Shown here one piece after another: positions 51,256 to 59,228 of a DNA stretch of 59,715 bases. Within the stretch, counting starts at the first letter, position 1. Each line of letters begins with the position of its first letter. The notes below the pieces were generated by a model. That model was not told the DNA's origin. It saw nothing but the letters and a program-made list of their open reading frames with translations, and searched no databases. Source of the DNA: an uncultured Acetobacteraceae bacterium (GTDB lineage Bacteria > Pseudomonadota > Alphaproteobacteria > Acetobacterales > Acetobacteraceae); the NCBI GenBank assembly GCA_903918195.1, contig CAIXDS010000396.1, positions 1 through 59,715 of the forward strand. Reading direction: 5' to 3'. The translations under genes were made by a program, and so were the position numbers.

Positions 51256-51728
51256 AGGTCATCGTCCTCGTCGCGGATTACGGTAGTCACGGTTTTCGAC
51301 CGAAGCTCTTCAACATCGGTGACACCAGCCTTAACCATAATCACCGCTGCGGTCAAGTCCGTCAGGGTTGCGTCGAGCTTCTTCAGGGTCGCCGCCCGCC
51401 GCTCGATCACCGGCAGAAGCGCTTCGATTCGAGCAAGGATCGCCAACTCGCGGATCACCAAGTCGTCCGGCATCGCCTTAACATAGCCGTCCGCCGCAGC
51501 CTCTAGCGGGGTGTCGCCAGTGCCGAGCTTCAGGTTGGGGATCGTATGCACGTAGCGGCCCTGATCGGTCACGATCTTGTCGATCTCGGCATAGTACCGC
51601 TTGTCGATCGACGACAGGCGCGGGGTTGTTCCCCACCCGCGCTTGCCTGCTTCACGGTGAAGGGCGATATGTGCATCCATCTTACGCTCCCTGATCTGGA
51701 CCGGATCGGGCTTCCACATGCTCGCCAT
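51252..51728 (-). CDS. hypothetical protein with acidic tail
   Basis: 158 residues starting MASMWKPDPVQIRERKMD. The second half is a long helix (LARIEALLPVIERRAATLKKLDATL) that may form a coiled coil. It ends RDEDDDL, in the style of the other acidic tails. It overlaps the nuclease gene by 4 bp. Not recognised. Confidence 0.5.
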   Translation of the reverse strand: MASMWKPDPVQIRERKMDAHIALHREAGKRGWGTTPRLSSIDKRYYAEIDKIVTDQGRYVHTIPNLKLGTGDTPLEAAADGYVKAMPDDLVIRELAILARIEALLPVIERRAATLKKLDATLTDLTAAVIMVKAGVTDVEELRSKTVTTVIRDEDDDL

Positions 51729-51973
51729 CAGTCATCCCCGAGATATACGATGTCGCCGCATGTCTTGCACTTCGCGATCCATCCGTCCTGCGACCAGATC
51801 ATCGGGTACTGATCGTCATGATCGCACGCCGGCCGGCACTCGCACTTGCTCAACGGGAAGGCGCACACCTTGCACGACTTCTCGGTGAAGAAGCGAATGA
51901 TCCATGGCAGGCCGATCGCGATCAACGCGCCGACCCACACCAAGGCTACCGTCTGCCATGTCCATCCGTTCAT
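51728..51973 (-). CDS. small membrane protein with Cys motifs
   Basis: 81 residues starting MNGWTWQTVALVWVGALIAIG, one transmembrane helix at about 7-28. Cys pairs follow (CKVC, CEC, C, CKTC), which suggest a zinc-ribbon domain on the cytoplasmic side. It is coupled to both neighbours by one-base overlaps. Unknown function. Confidence 0.55.
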   Translation of the reverse strand: MNGWTWQTVALVWVGALIAIGLPWIIRFFTEKSCKVCAFPLSKCECRPACDHDDQYPMIWSQDGWIAKCKTCGDIVYLGDD

Positions 51974-52950
51974 CAGTCTTCCTCTCGCTTGAAGTCAAGG
52001 TCTTCGAACGCCTCGATCATGTCGTCGTAGAAGTTACTTCCGCGCTCGTCCCAAATCTCGCCAAGGCGCATCAACTGGCGGCGCGGCTCCTTCTCTTTCT
52101 CAATATCCTGGTCCCACTGCTCCATGTCGATCTGCGGGACGATATGATCCTCGACAAGTTGCGCCATCACGGACGGCGGCATGGAGTCTAGCTCCCACGA
52201 CGACTTGGTATTGTAGCGCCGACAGTACGCCTTGTATCGACTGTCGGTTTCCTTCGCCGGGTTGGCAGGCGGGTTGTATGCCTTGATCTGATCCATGTTG
52301 AGCGCGATGCGGCGCACCGTGATCCCCCGGCAGTGATGCGACAGGAGATCAAGCCGCTCGGCGATGTTCTCGGACATCTGCACGCCGGACGGATCGTGAT
52401 CGCCTAAGTGAAGGACGAGGACTTCCTGCCCGTTCTCGACCACGGCTTCGAGCATCTGTGCCATGTCGTACATCTCGCTCGCGCTGACATAGCCGCGACA
52501 GGAGAAGAACGGGACGCGCCACTTCTGGCAGGGCCGCTCCAAGATGCCGACGAGCGAGTCCTTCTCGATCATGCCGAGCACATACTTGGGCTGATTGTTC
52601 CATGGGTTATTTTTGAAGTGCCGCCCCCAATCGGCGATGAATTCTGCCGGGCTGACGGGATCGCCGGGATCGCCCCACATGGGGGTTTCGCGCAGCGTCC
52701 TGGTGCGGTCTTCGATCGCGTCCCACGGCACCACCCCCGCAAGGCGTGCGTCGTTGAGGATTTCGCCGAGACGCTTGTAGGCGTTCTGCTCGTTCTTCAG
52801 CCAGTTGCGGCTCACGAACTGATAGTAAATCTGGCGGAGCGTCAGCTTGTATCCGGCATTCTCGGGATCATGGATGATCTCAAGCGCTCGGCGGATCACC
52901 AGCCGGCTCGACGCGTAGAAGGATTTGGGGATGAAGCATTCGGTCGTCAT
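51973..52950 (-). CDS. Toprim domain protein, Top6A/Spo11-like
   Basis: 325 residues starting MTTECFIPKSFYASSR. The N-terminal part LTLRQIYYQFVSRNWL is like the winged-helix region of Top6A/Spo11-type proteins. The Toprim core is seen as MIEKDSLVGIL (the acidic Glu) and LVLHLGDHDPSGVQM (the DxD-like motif) at about residues 125-195. Toprim enzymes cut or rejoin DNA with Mg2+. The Tyr of true topoisomerases could be Y42 or Y43, but this is not proven. It lies at the start of the leftward replication block. Confidence 0.7.
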   Translation of the reverse strand: MTTECFIPKSFYASSRLVIRRALEIIHDPENAGYKLTLRQIYYQFVSRNWLKNEQNAYKRLGEILNDARLAGVVPWDAIEDRTRTLRETPMWGDPGDPVSPAEFIADWGRHFKNNPWNNQPKYVLGMIEKDSLVGILERPCQKWRVPFFSCRGYVSASEMYDMAQMLEAVVENGQEVLVLHLGDHDPSGVQMSENIAERLDLLSHHCRGITVRRIALNMDQIKAYNPPANPAKETDSRYKAYCRRYNTKSSWELDSMPPSVMAQLVEDHIVPQIDMEQWDQDIEKEKEPRRQLMRLGEIWDERGSNFYDDMIEAFEDLDFKREED

Positions 52951-52988
52951 GTCTCACGTCCTCGCGGTTTGTCCGTGCCACCACGGAA

Positions 52989-53016
52989 ACAGGCCGGGAG
53001 ATCACCCCCGGCCTGT
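52989..53016 (-). terminator. terminator after the first leftward gene
   Basis: A perfect 10-bp stem (ACAGGCCGGG at 52989-52998, complement 53007-53016) followed on the minus strand by TTTCC. It lies 14 bp after the stop of the gene at 53030-53359, so it separates that gene partly from the replication block. Confidence 0.75.
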
Positions 53017-53029
53017 GCCTGATCAACGA

Positions 53030-53359
53030 TCAAACGTCGTCGTCATCCTCGGCTTCCTCGGCTTCGAGAATGCCCTCGGCGAAGGTGAAGGCGTCGTCGA
53101 ACAGCGCCGGCTTGGTCAGAAGCTCGGCGAGATCGGCGCACTTCTTCGACTTGATGTATTTCTGGACGGCGGGCTTGTCCTTCTTCGCCGCCTTGCGCAT
53201 GGTCGTGCCGACTTCATCGGCGTCATGCTCCGGCTCGACCTCGGCGGGCTTCGCCTTGGTGGCCGGCTTGCCGGCTGCGGCCTTGCCGCCAGCAGCTTCG
53301 ATCGCCTGACGGAGCGCGATGACTTCCTTGGTCAGGGTTTCCAGTTTTTCTTCGAGCAT
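53030..53359 (-). CDS. hypothetical protein, leftward early gene
   Basis: 109 residues starting MLEEKLETLTKEVIALRQ, with GGAGG 5 bases upstream of the ATG. A coiled-coil N-terminus, a Lys/Ala/Pro linker, then a helical domain (AVQKYIKSKKCADLAELLTK) and an acidic end EDDDDV. It is transcribed away from the HTH gene at 53495 across a shared control region. Function unknown. Confidence 0.55.
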   Translation of the reverse strand: MLEEKLETLTKEVIALRQAIEAAGGKAAAGKPATKAKPAEVEPEHDADEVGTTMRKAAKKDKPAVQKYIKSKKCADLAELLTKPALFDDAFTFAEGILEAEEAEDDDDV

Positions 53360-53412
53360 TCGATCCTCCATAGGTCCCATGGGTGGGAGCCGGGCTTCTA
53401 CGCTTAGAATTA

Positions 53413-53443
53413 TTGACATGCAAGCCCTATTTTTTATTTGCAT
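53413..53443 (+). promoter_or_regulatory. switch region: promoter and operator-like inverted repeat
   Basis: TTGACA (53413-53418), 16-bp spacer, TATTTG (53435-53440). ATGCAA (53418-53423) and TTGCAT (53438-53443) are perfect inverted halves flanking the promoter core, with a T-rich stretch between. This fits an operator for a Cro/YdaS-like protein encoded directly downstream (53495). ACGCTTA also occurs at 53399-53405. The leftward promoter of 53359 must also lie here, but a good -10 was not seen. Confidence 0.6.
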
Positions 53444-53494
53444 CAAGGGCTGGATCATGGCAGAAGCCCGGCCTTAACCAAGGACCGCACCCCT

Positions 53495-53791
53495 ATGTCT
53501 CTCCTTACAGACGCGCCTATCCCCGCGTGGGTGAAGGCCCGGCAAACCCCCGAGTCGGTCGATCGCGCAACCCTGTGCTTCTATATCCGCCTTGCCGCCC
53601 TTTATCATAACGACAAGGGCAGCGTGTCGCAGTTGTCCACCGCCTGCGGCCTGTCCGAGTCCACCCTGCACCAGGTGCTCAAGCGCGGCGAGATCGCGCC
53701 CGGCCATGCGGTCGAGATCGAGAAGCTGGTGGGGCGCACTCTCTTCCCCCGCGAGCTATTCCGGCCTGATCTGTTCGTCATCCCCGAGTAA
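53495..53791 (+). CDS. Cro/YdaS-like HTH regulator
   Basis: 98 residues starting MSLLTDAPIPAWVKARQTP after AAGGA. The HTH is SVSQLSTACGLSESTLHQVLKRG at about residues 45-67, followed by HAVEIEKLVGR and FRPDLF, the pattern of the YdaS/Cro-like family. It stands divergently from the gene at 53030-53359 and upstream of the primase-helicase gene. It may control the switch of the leftward and rightward transcripts. Confidence 0.75.
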   Translation: MSLLTDAPIPAWVKARQTPESVDRATLCFYIRLAALYHNDKGSVSQLSTACGLSESTLHQVLKRGEIAPGHAVEIEKLVGRTLFPRELFRPDLFVIPE

Positions 53792-53797
53792 GGCCCG

Positions 53798-56266
53798 GTG
53801 GCAACAGCGTATCTCGAAAAATACGGGCAACTGACGCTCGACCACGGTTACGCGATCTGCGCGATCCGGCCGGGAGAGAAGCGTCCCTTCGGCAGAGATT
53901 GGGAGGCCAAGAAGTTCGGACCCAAGACGATCGCGGCGTTCATAGAGAACGATCGCGGCGACTTCGGCGTGGGTATCAAGACCGCCCGCACCCCCGGCGT
54001 CGATATCGACTGCTACGACGAGAAGATCGTCAAGCACATGATCGCCTATACCACGGAACTGCTCGGCGAAGGTCTTGAGCGCGTCGGCCTCGCGCCGAAG
54101 ACGCTACTCGTCTATCGCGCCGACAAGCCGTTCCCGAAGACGCAGAGCAAGGTCTTCATTGACGACGAAGGCCGAGCCGTGAAGCTCGAAGTCCTCGCCG
54201 ATGGGCAGCAATTCGTCGCTTTCCATATCCACCCTGACACCGGCAAGCCTTACCGCTGGAAGGATAAGCGCCACGTCGCCAACGTCGCCCGGAGCGAACT
54301 GCCGGTGATCGATCAGGACGACGCGCTGTTGCTCGTCGCCGAATTCGAGAAGCTGGCACGCAAGGCCGGGTGGGCCGAGAAGCAGACAGCCAAGCGGCTC
54401 GAAGGCGGCTCGGGCAAGTACGACATGGACGATCCGTTTATCACGGACAAAGCCAAGGTCGAGATCAGCAACGCAGAGCTTCAGGCGAAGCTCTCCATGG
54501 TGCCTAACCCTGACGATTACGATCAGTGGTTCTATGTCGGCATGGCGCTGTACCACCAATTCGATGGCAGCGACGAGGGCCTGACGCTCTGGCACGAATG
54601 GTCGTCGCAGGCGCAGAACTACGATTCCGATGCGCTCGACGCCAAGTGGCCGACGTTCGACGTTGAGGGCAAGAAGCGTGAGCCGCTGACGGCCCGGTAC
54701 ATTATCAAGCACGCTCAAGCCGAAGAAGAGCGGATCGCCACCGAAGAGTTTGACACGATCAAGGCCGATCTCGGCGAAGTCGTGGACATGCCCGGCGTGC
54801 GGCGGCTCGCGGAGAAGGTGAAGCGCACCCCGTTCGACCAAATCCAGCGCGAAAGCCTTGCGCAGTTGATCCAGAAGAAGATCAAGACGATCGACGGAAC
54901 GAATATGTCGATCGGCAGCGTGCGGACAATGGTGCGCTACGAAAACCCGGAGAACACGTCCACTCCGCCGTGGCTCTCGCGCTTCGTCTATGTGCAGCAA
55001 GACGAGACATTCTACTCCACCAGGACGCGCCTGTCGCTTTCGATGAAGGCATTCGACGCCTCGTTCGGGCGGTACATGATGACGAAGAAGGATCGGCTGG
55101 AAGGCCGCTCTTCGCCGGAGCACAGCGCTTCGCACGTCGCGCTCAACCGCTATCAGATCGAGACGGTCGCGAATCGCATGTATCTGCCGGGCGCGGGCGA
55201 GATTTTCGAGCACAACGAGCTTAACTACGTCAACGCCTATTCTGACGTGTCGGTGCCCGAGACTCCCGAGAAGCTGTCGAAGAAGGACAAGCGGGCCATC
55301 GCTCTCGTCGAGAAGCACCTTGAACACCTGTTCGCAGATGACCGCGATCGGAAGTTACTTCTGTCGTGGATGGCCTATATCGTGCAGACGAACGGCCGCG
55401 TGAATTGGGCACCCGTCATTCAGGGCGCACAGGGCGACGGCAAGACGTTCTTCTACACGCTCATGGGTCTTGTGCTCGGCTCGTCCAATGTCTCGTCGAT
55501 CAACGGCGACACGCTGGCGGAGAAGTATTCGCCATGGGCCGAGAAGACGCAATTCCTGTTTATCGAGGAAGTCCGGCTGCACGGCACGGATCGGTGGGCG
55601 GTGCTCAACAAGGTCAAACCGTACATCTCGAACATCATGGCGATGATCCGCCGCATGGGTACAGACGTGTACGAAGTGATCAACACGGTGAACTACATGC
55701 TGACGACGAACCACAAGGACGGTGTGCCTGTGGACGCCAACGACACCCGCTACTTCCCGATGTTCTCCCGCTGGCAGCGCAAGGTGGTGCTGGACGCATG
55801 GCTCGCAGCCAATCCCGACTATTACGACGAGCTTCATTCAGTGCTGGAATGCGCCGGGGGCCTGCGGAAGTGGCTGCTTGAGTATGAGCTTCACGCCGAA
55901 TTCAACCCGCTGAAGCGTGCGCCGGAGAGCAGCAACAAGGCCGAGATGATCTATCTCAACACCAGCGATGAAGATGATGCCATGGACGCGGCGCTGCGCA
56001 ACAGCACCGATCCGCTGTGCTGCGACGTGCTGGTTTGCACCAACAAGCTCGCTGACGCGCTGGTCGAGCACGGCGGTTCAATGCCTGGTGGCTTTGCGCA
56101 GAAGCGGATGATGTCAGAAGCCGGCTTCAGCCCGCTTGGCCGGATCAAGATCAACGGCGAGCCTCTGACACTGTGGACCCGCGAACGCGAGCGTTTTATC
56201 AAGGGTGGGGTCGTGGATACCGCCGCCGTCCGCAAGTGGGTTGAGGACGGCGGGGACTTTATTTGA
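53798..56266 (+). CDS. bifunctional primase-polymerase / SF3 helicase
   Basis: 822 residues from GTG. Residues about 10-190 are a prim-pol (AEP) domain with the DxD-type PGVDIDCYDE at 66-75. Then a PriCT-2-like region (PNPDDYDQWFYVGMALYHQF) near 230. The C-terminal half is an SF3 helicase of the phage D5/P4 type, with Walker A IQGAQGDGKTFFY near 540 and Walker B-like FLFIEEVR near 588. It should prime and open the DNA at the origin for the family A polymerase. It is co-oriented with the HTH gene and ends over the next leftward gene by 8 bp. Confidence 0.9.
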   Translation: MATAYLEKYGQLTLDHGYAICAIRPGEKRPFGRDWEAKKFGPKTIAAFIENDRGDFGVGIKTARTPGVDIDCYDEKIVKHMIAYTTELLGEGLERVGLAPKTLLVYRADKPFPKTQSKVFIDDEGRAVKLEVLADGQQFVAFHIHPDTGKPYRWKDKRHVANVARSELPVIDQDDALLLVAEFEKLARKAGWAEKQTAKRLEGGSGKYDMDDPFITDKAKVEISNAELQAKLSMVPNPDDYDQWFYVGMALYHQFDGSDEGLTLWHEWSSQAQNYDSDALDAKWPTFDVEGKKREPLTARYIIKHAQAEEERIATEEFDTIKADLGEVVDMPGVRRLAEKVKRTPFDQIQRESLAQLIQKKIKTIDGTNMSIGSVRTMVRYENPENTSTPPWLSRFVYVQQDETFYSTRTRLSLSMKAFDASFGRYMMTKKDRLEGRSSPEHSASHVALNRYQIETVANRMYLPGAGEIFEHNELNYVNAYSDVSVPETPEKLSKKDKRAIALVEKHLEHLFADDRDRKLLLSWMAYIVQTNGRVNWAPVIQGAQGDGKTFFYTLMGLVLGSSNVSSINGDTLAEKYSPWAEKTQFLFIEEVRLHGTDRWAVLNKVKPYISNIMAMIRRMGTDVYEVINTVNYMLTTNHKDGVPVDANDTRYFPMFSRWQRKVVLDAWLAANPDYYDELHSVLECAGGLRKWLLEYELHAEFNPLKRAPESSNKAEMIYLNTSDEDDAMDAALRNSTDPLCCDVLVCTNKLADALVEHGGSMPGGFAQKRMMSEAGFSPLGRIKINGEPLTLWTRERERFIKGGVVDTAAVRKWVEDGGDFI

Positions 56267-56696
56267 TCTCGATATCGATCATCGGATCGCGGCGCACCAC
56301 GACCCCTTCGCACTCGATGACGATCTCGTCGCCGTAGCGTTTCGGCTCGAAGTCGAACTTCCCGAAGTGCGGATCGTACACCAGAAGTCCGTCAGGCCCC
56401 GCTTTCTCCGGGTACTGATCCTCGGCCTCGGCCCACACCGCCCGAATGATCTCGGCTCGCGTAAACTGCCGGCGCTTGGCCGGGCCGGGCACGAACAGCG
56501 GATAGCTATGGGCGTGCATCCAGGCACGGTCGATTTTCTGGTGCCGCGACGCCCAATCGGCCAGGTTTTCGTGGTTGAACGTCGGCTCGCGCTTCTTCAT
56601 CAGCGACATCATCTCGTCGTCCGTGTCGTCTGTGCCACGGAGCAACGCCATCAGGCGCTCGCGCTCGGACTTGAAGTATTCGGACCAGTCGGTCAT
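56259..56696 (-). CDS. hypothetical protein
   Basis: 145 residues starting MTDWSEYFKSERERLM. A helical N-terminus is followed by a beta-rich C-terminus (LLVYDPHFGKFDFEPKRYGDEIVIECEG). It overlaps the end of the primase gene on the other strand by 8 bp. Last gene of the leftward right-arm group. No family recognised. Confidence 0.55.
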   Translation of the reverse strand: MTDWSEYFKSERERLMALLRGTDDTDDEMMSLMKKREPTFNHENLADWASRHQKIDRAWMHAHSYPLFVPGPAKRRQFTRAEIIRAVWAEAEDQYPEKAGPDGLLVYDPHFGKFDFEPKRYGDEIVIECEGVVVRRDPMIDIEIK

Positions 56697-57577
56697 TTCC
56701 GCTTCCTACGCCTGTGCTGCTTGGTCGGATCGTGCTTGAGATAGTCCTTCACCGGCTTTTTATCAAGCTCTTCGTCGGGCTTCAGGTGCTTCGCCAGCGC
56801 CAGCCCCTGTGCGTACAGATCGAGTTGCGGGTTGCCCCTGATCTCGCCGCCGCGCGACTCGATGTCGATAAAGACCGATCGGATGCTGTCGGACGCGAGC
56901 AGCGCACGAAGCTCGATCAAGCTGAAGTCGGGGCTGTCGAACTTCTCGATCGGGATCACCGCCATCTTGTGAGGCCATTTGAAGTCCACGGTGAAGACCG
57001 CATCGCCATGTGACGCCAGATCGGGCAGGAGATCGGGGTAGCTGATCCGCCCCGTCCTCGGGGTGACGAAAGGCGCGAGATGTCGGATCGGCGGATGATC
57101 GAAATAGATCGCCTCGTCTAGGCCGAATTCGCCCGGCTCGTACATATCGAAGTGCCCGCCTTCGATATAATACCGCGTCGGCTTGCCGGCCTTAGGGAAG
57201 AAGTCGGTGAAGACGTTCTCGGTGAACGGAAGCTCCGCCATGAACGCGGCGAGCACGTCCCGGTCCCACAGGTCGTAGTTCTTCGGATAGTGGGGAAGTA
57301 ACTTCTGCGGATCATAACCGCAAACCTTCCGCACCGCAAAATCCGGGTGCTCTTCGGCGATATAGAGGAAATACACGGCGTTCGTCAGTGCCGCGTTCCA
57401 CCGGCCGCGAGCTTCAGCATCGTAATAGCGCATCAACTGATCGTACTTCTGCCACCAATTCCGCGCCGCTTTCTCTTCCGGTGTGAAGCAGGAGTCGTAG
57501 TCGGTCGATAGCTGCTCCGGCGTCAGGCCGAGCGCATCCGCGATCCTCTGCAAAATCTGCTCTTCGAACGTGCTCAT
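56693..57577 (-). CDS. hypothetical protein
   Basis: 294 residues starting MSTFEEQILQRIADALGLTP. It has a helical N-terminus and a possible nuclease-like stretch (DAVFTVDFKWPHKMAVIPIEKFDS, then SVFIDIESRG) with acidic residues, but no clear active-site set, so it is not called a nuclease. The C-terminus is highly basic (HRRRKRK). Coupled to both neighbours by ATGA. A dispersed palindrome (57294) is read as K-L-L. Confidence 0.5.
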   Translation of the reverse strand: MSTFEEQILQRIADALGLTPEQLSTDYDSCFTPEEKAARNWWQKYDQLMRYYDAEARGRWNAALTNAVYFLYIAEEHPDFAVRKVCGYDPQKLLPHYPKNYDLWDRDVLAAFMAELPFTENVFTDFFPKAGKPTRYYIEGGHFDMYEPGEFGLDEAIYFDHPPIRHLAPFVTPRTGRISYPDLLPDLASHGDAVFTVDFKWPHKMAVIPIEKFDSPDFSLIELRALLASDSIRSVFIDIESRGGEIRGNPQLDLYAQGLALAKHLKPDEELDKKPVKDYLKHDPTKQHRRRKRK

Positions 57578-58467
57578 TTCCAGCCTTCCGTATGCCGTTT
57601 GCATCCTGAGTCGGAGCAATAGTACATACCGCCACGCTTATCAACAGGCATTCCGCATGGCTCGGGGCAGGAGCCGTGGTTTTCCGCTCTGCCGGCGAAA
57701 CACTCGGCCGCCCGGTACTCCCACGCCAGATCGCGCCGCGCCCGGTGGATCGTCTTGTCCTCCTGCTCCGTGATCCGGGGCGGGTGCATCATCACGTCGG
57801 GCAGCATGTCCGCCTCGCGCTTCAGGCGGGCTTTCCGGCTCTTCTTCGTCTCGCCAGCCCGCGTAAACTCGCATCCGCAGTCGAAGCAGTCCCACATGCT
57901 CGCTTCGCCGTCGTGCTCGGCCATGACCATGCGTCGGCCTGTCTTGCACACCGGGCAGGGTGGCGCGTCAGGCGCAGTTACCCCGTCGAACGCCATAAGG
58001 TTGCCCCTGATCTGCGTCCGGCCAAGGTGGATCGGCTGTGTGATCACCGGGAAGTGCCGGTAGTTGCTGCAATCGTGGCACAGCACCGAGTCGTAGCCCA
58101 CTGTCACCTTCGTCGAGCCGCAATTCTGGCATATCTTGCGTGCCGCCATGACGCGAGCTTCCAGCCCGTCGTCGATATAGCCCTTCTCACGCGGTCCCCA
58201 CCGCTCGGGGTCGAGCCACCAGGCAGAAGGTACTTCGGCGAACAGCTTGTCCTCGACGCGGGTCCACATGGCGTCGTTCTCGCGCCATAGTTGGTCGAGC
58301 GTGCTGCCGAGCTTGGCCTGAATGGCGGGCGGCGTCGTGCCTAGCTCGTCTTCCAGCGGATGCGGGATGACCTTGGTGCGGATCAACAGGTTCTCGACCT
58401 TGTGCGCCGCGAAGCCAGCCGCGACGAGCGTGCCGATCGTCTCGGCGGCAGACACCAATAGGCTCAA
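57574..58467 (-). CDS. zinc-ribbon protein with three or more Cys motifs
   Basis: 297 residues from a probable TTG that overlaps the preceding stop (TTGA). Cys sets: CQNC...CHDC near residue 115-130, CPVC...CFDCGC near 195-220, and CPEPC...CSDSGC at the C-terminus. These look like three zinc ribbons, so it may bind nucleic acid or act in transcription. N-terminal residues (LVSAAETIGTLVAAGFAAH) are hydrophobic. Exact family unknown. Confidence 0.55.
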   Translation of the reverse strand: MSLLVSAAETIGTLVAAGFAAHKVENLLIRTKVIPHPLEDELGTTPPAIQAKLGSTLDQLWRENDAMWTRVEDKLFAEVPSAWWLDPERWGPREKGYIDDGLEARVMAARKICQNCGSTKVTVGYDSVLCHDCSNYRHFPVITQPIHLGRTQIRGNLMAFDGVTAPDAPPCPVCKTGRRMVMAEHDGEASMWDCFDCGCEFTRAGETKKSRKARLKREADMLPDVMMHPPRITEQEDKTIHRARRDLAWEYRAAECFAGRAENHGSCPEPCGMPVDKRGGMYYCSDSGCKRHTEGWK

Positions 58468-58697
58468 CGATCGTACTCCACTCGGGGCTGGCGGGGCATG
58501 TATCTGGTGGGCCGGCTGTCCCCGGTCAAGGTCCGCACCATGCGTTCGCGGGCAATCGCGTAGCATTCTTCGATCCACTCATGCAGATCGGGATGCATTG
58601 CGCCCTTGATTTCGTGCAGTCGCACCCACCGCTCGAACATTGTCACCTTTTGGGCGGCGGATCGCGGGTTGTAGGTGAAAGGCTTACCGTTGGGCAT
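58464..58697 (-). CDS. hypothetical protein
   Basis: 77 residues starting MPNGKPFTYNPRSAAQKV. Helical, basic; FERWVRLHEIKGAMHPDLHEW is a conserved-looking stretch. It overlaps the upstream gene by 14 bp. No family recognised. Confidence 0.5.
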   Translation of the reverse strand: MPNGKPFTYNPRSAAQKVTMFERWVRLHEIKGAMHPDLHEWIEECYAIARERMVRTLTGDSRPTRYMPRQPRVEYDR

Positions 58698-59154
58698 CGT
58701 CGTCTTCCTCCACAGCCCTGCGCATCTCTGCCTGCATCTCGTCGCTCGCTCGGCGGGCGATAGCACGCTCAAGAGCGTCGATCCGGGCCTCTTTCTCGTC
58801 GATCACCAGTTGTAACGCAATCGCATTGCGCCGGCAATCGTCTAATTGCTTCGCCTGATGCTCGATCGTCGTGTCAACGATGGTGCCGATATCAGCCGGG
58901 GTGACGGGGTGGCCGGAGAGCGCGGATAGCCCCTCACACAGCACCAGCATGTAGGCGTCGCTCGCTCGACCGCGAAGCATGGAAATAACTTCCATCTCCC
59001 GCTGCTGTTGCGGCGAATAGACCGACTTCAGGTCCCAATTCAGCGGAATGTGCATCTCATGAAGCTGGCTTTCGAGCTTTACCGTCAGAATTTCGCTGCC
59101 ACGGTGCTCGAAGAACATGAGCTTGCCGATTGCCTTGAAATAGTCGCCGATCAT
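58684..59154 (-). CDS. hypothetical helical protein, first gene of right-arm operon
   Basis: 156 residues starting MIGDYFKAIGKLMFFEHRG. The second half is a long coiled coil (AKQLDDCRRNAIALQLVIDEKEARID) ending EEDDDAQR. A GGAAATAACTTCC copy (58981) is read as E-V-I-S. It follows the non-coding right end, so its promoter lies in 59155-59300, perhaps near the palindrome at 59229. Confidence 0.55.
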   Translation of the reverse strand: MIGDYFKAIGKLMFFEHRGSEILTVKLESQLHEMHIPLNWDLKSVYSPQQQREMEVISMLRGRASDAYMLVLCEGLSALSGHPVTPADIGTIVDTTIEHQAKQLDDCRRNAIALQLVIDEKEARIDALERAIARRASDEMQAEMRRAVEEDDDAQR

Positions 59155-59228
59155 CGGAATTTCCTTGTGCTGCGAATCATACCGTCGTGCATAGCACACC
59201 AGGTACGCGAGTCAACTGACACTTGTGG

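Larger units (their letters stand above)
408..58993. repeat. dispersed palindrome GGAAGTNACTTCC, about 31 copies
   Basis: Copies were found by reading at 408, 2010, 4904*, 5489, 7448*, 9500, 11457, 13142, 14511, 17462, 18916, 20489, 23295, 27280, 30829*, 32713, 34172, 36830*, 38366, 39999*, 41075, 42460, 45349, 47605, 49127, 50279, 52029, 55350, 57294, 58225* and 58981* (13-bp start positions). Asterisks mark one mismatch in the 11-bp core GAAGTNACTTC; the other 24 cores are exact. Ten fixed bases should occur about 0.06 times in 59.7 kb by simple chance. Within genes the site is read in all three frames, giving EVTS, GSNF/GSYF or KLL, so the DNA and not the protein is conserved. Function is unknown: a binding site for a phage or host protein is the simplest inference. 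Confidence 0.9.

Noticed and set aside
408..58993. Dispersed palindrome as a restriction or uptake signal
   Set aside because: Restriction sites are normally avoided in phages, not enriched, and known uptake signals are not palindromic. A methylation target remains possible but would not explain enrichment by itself.
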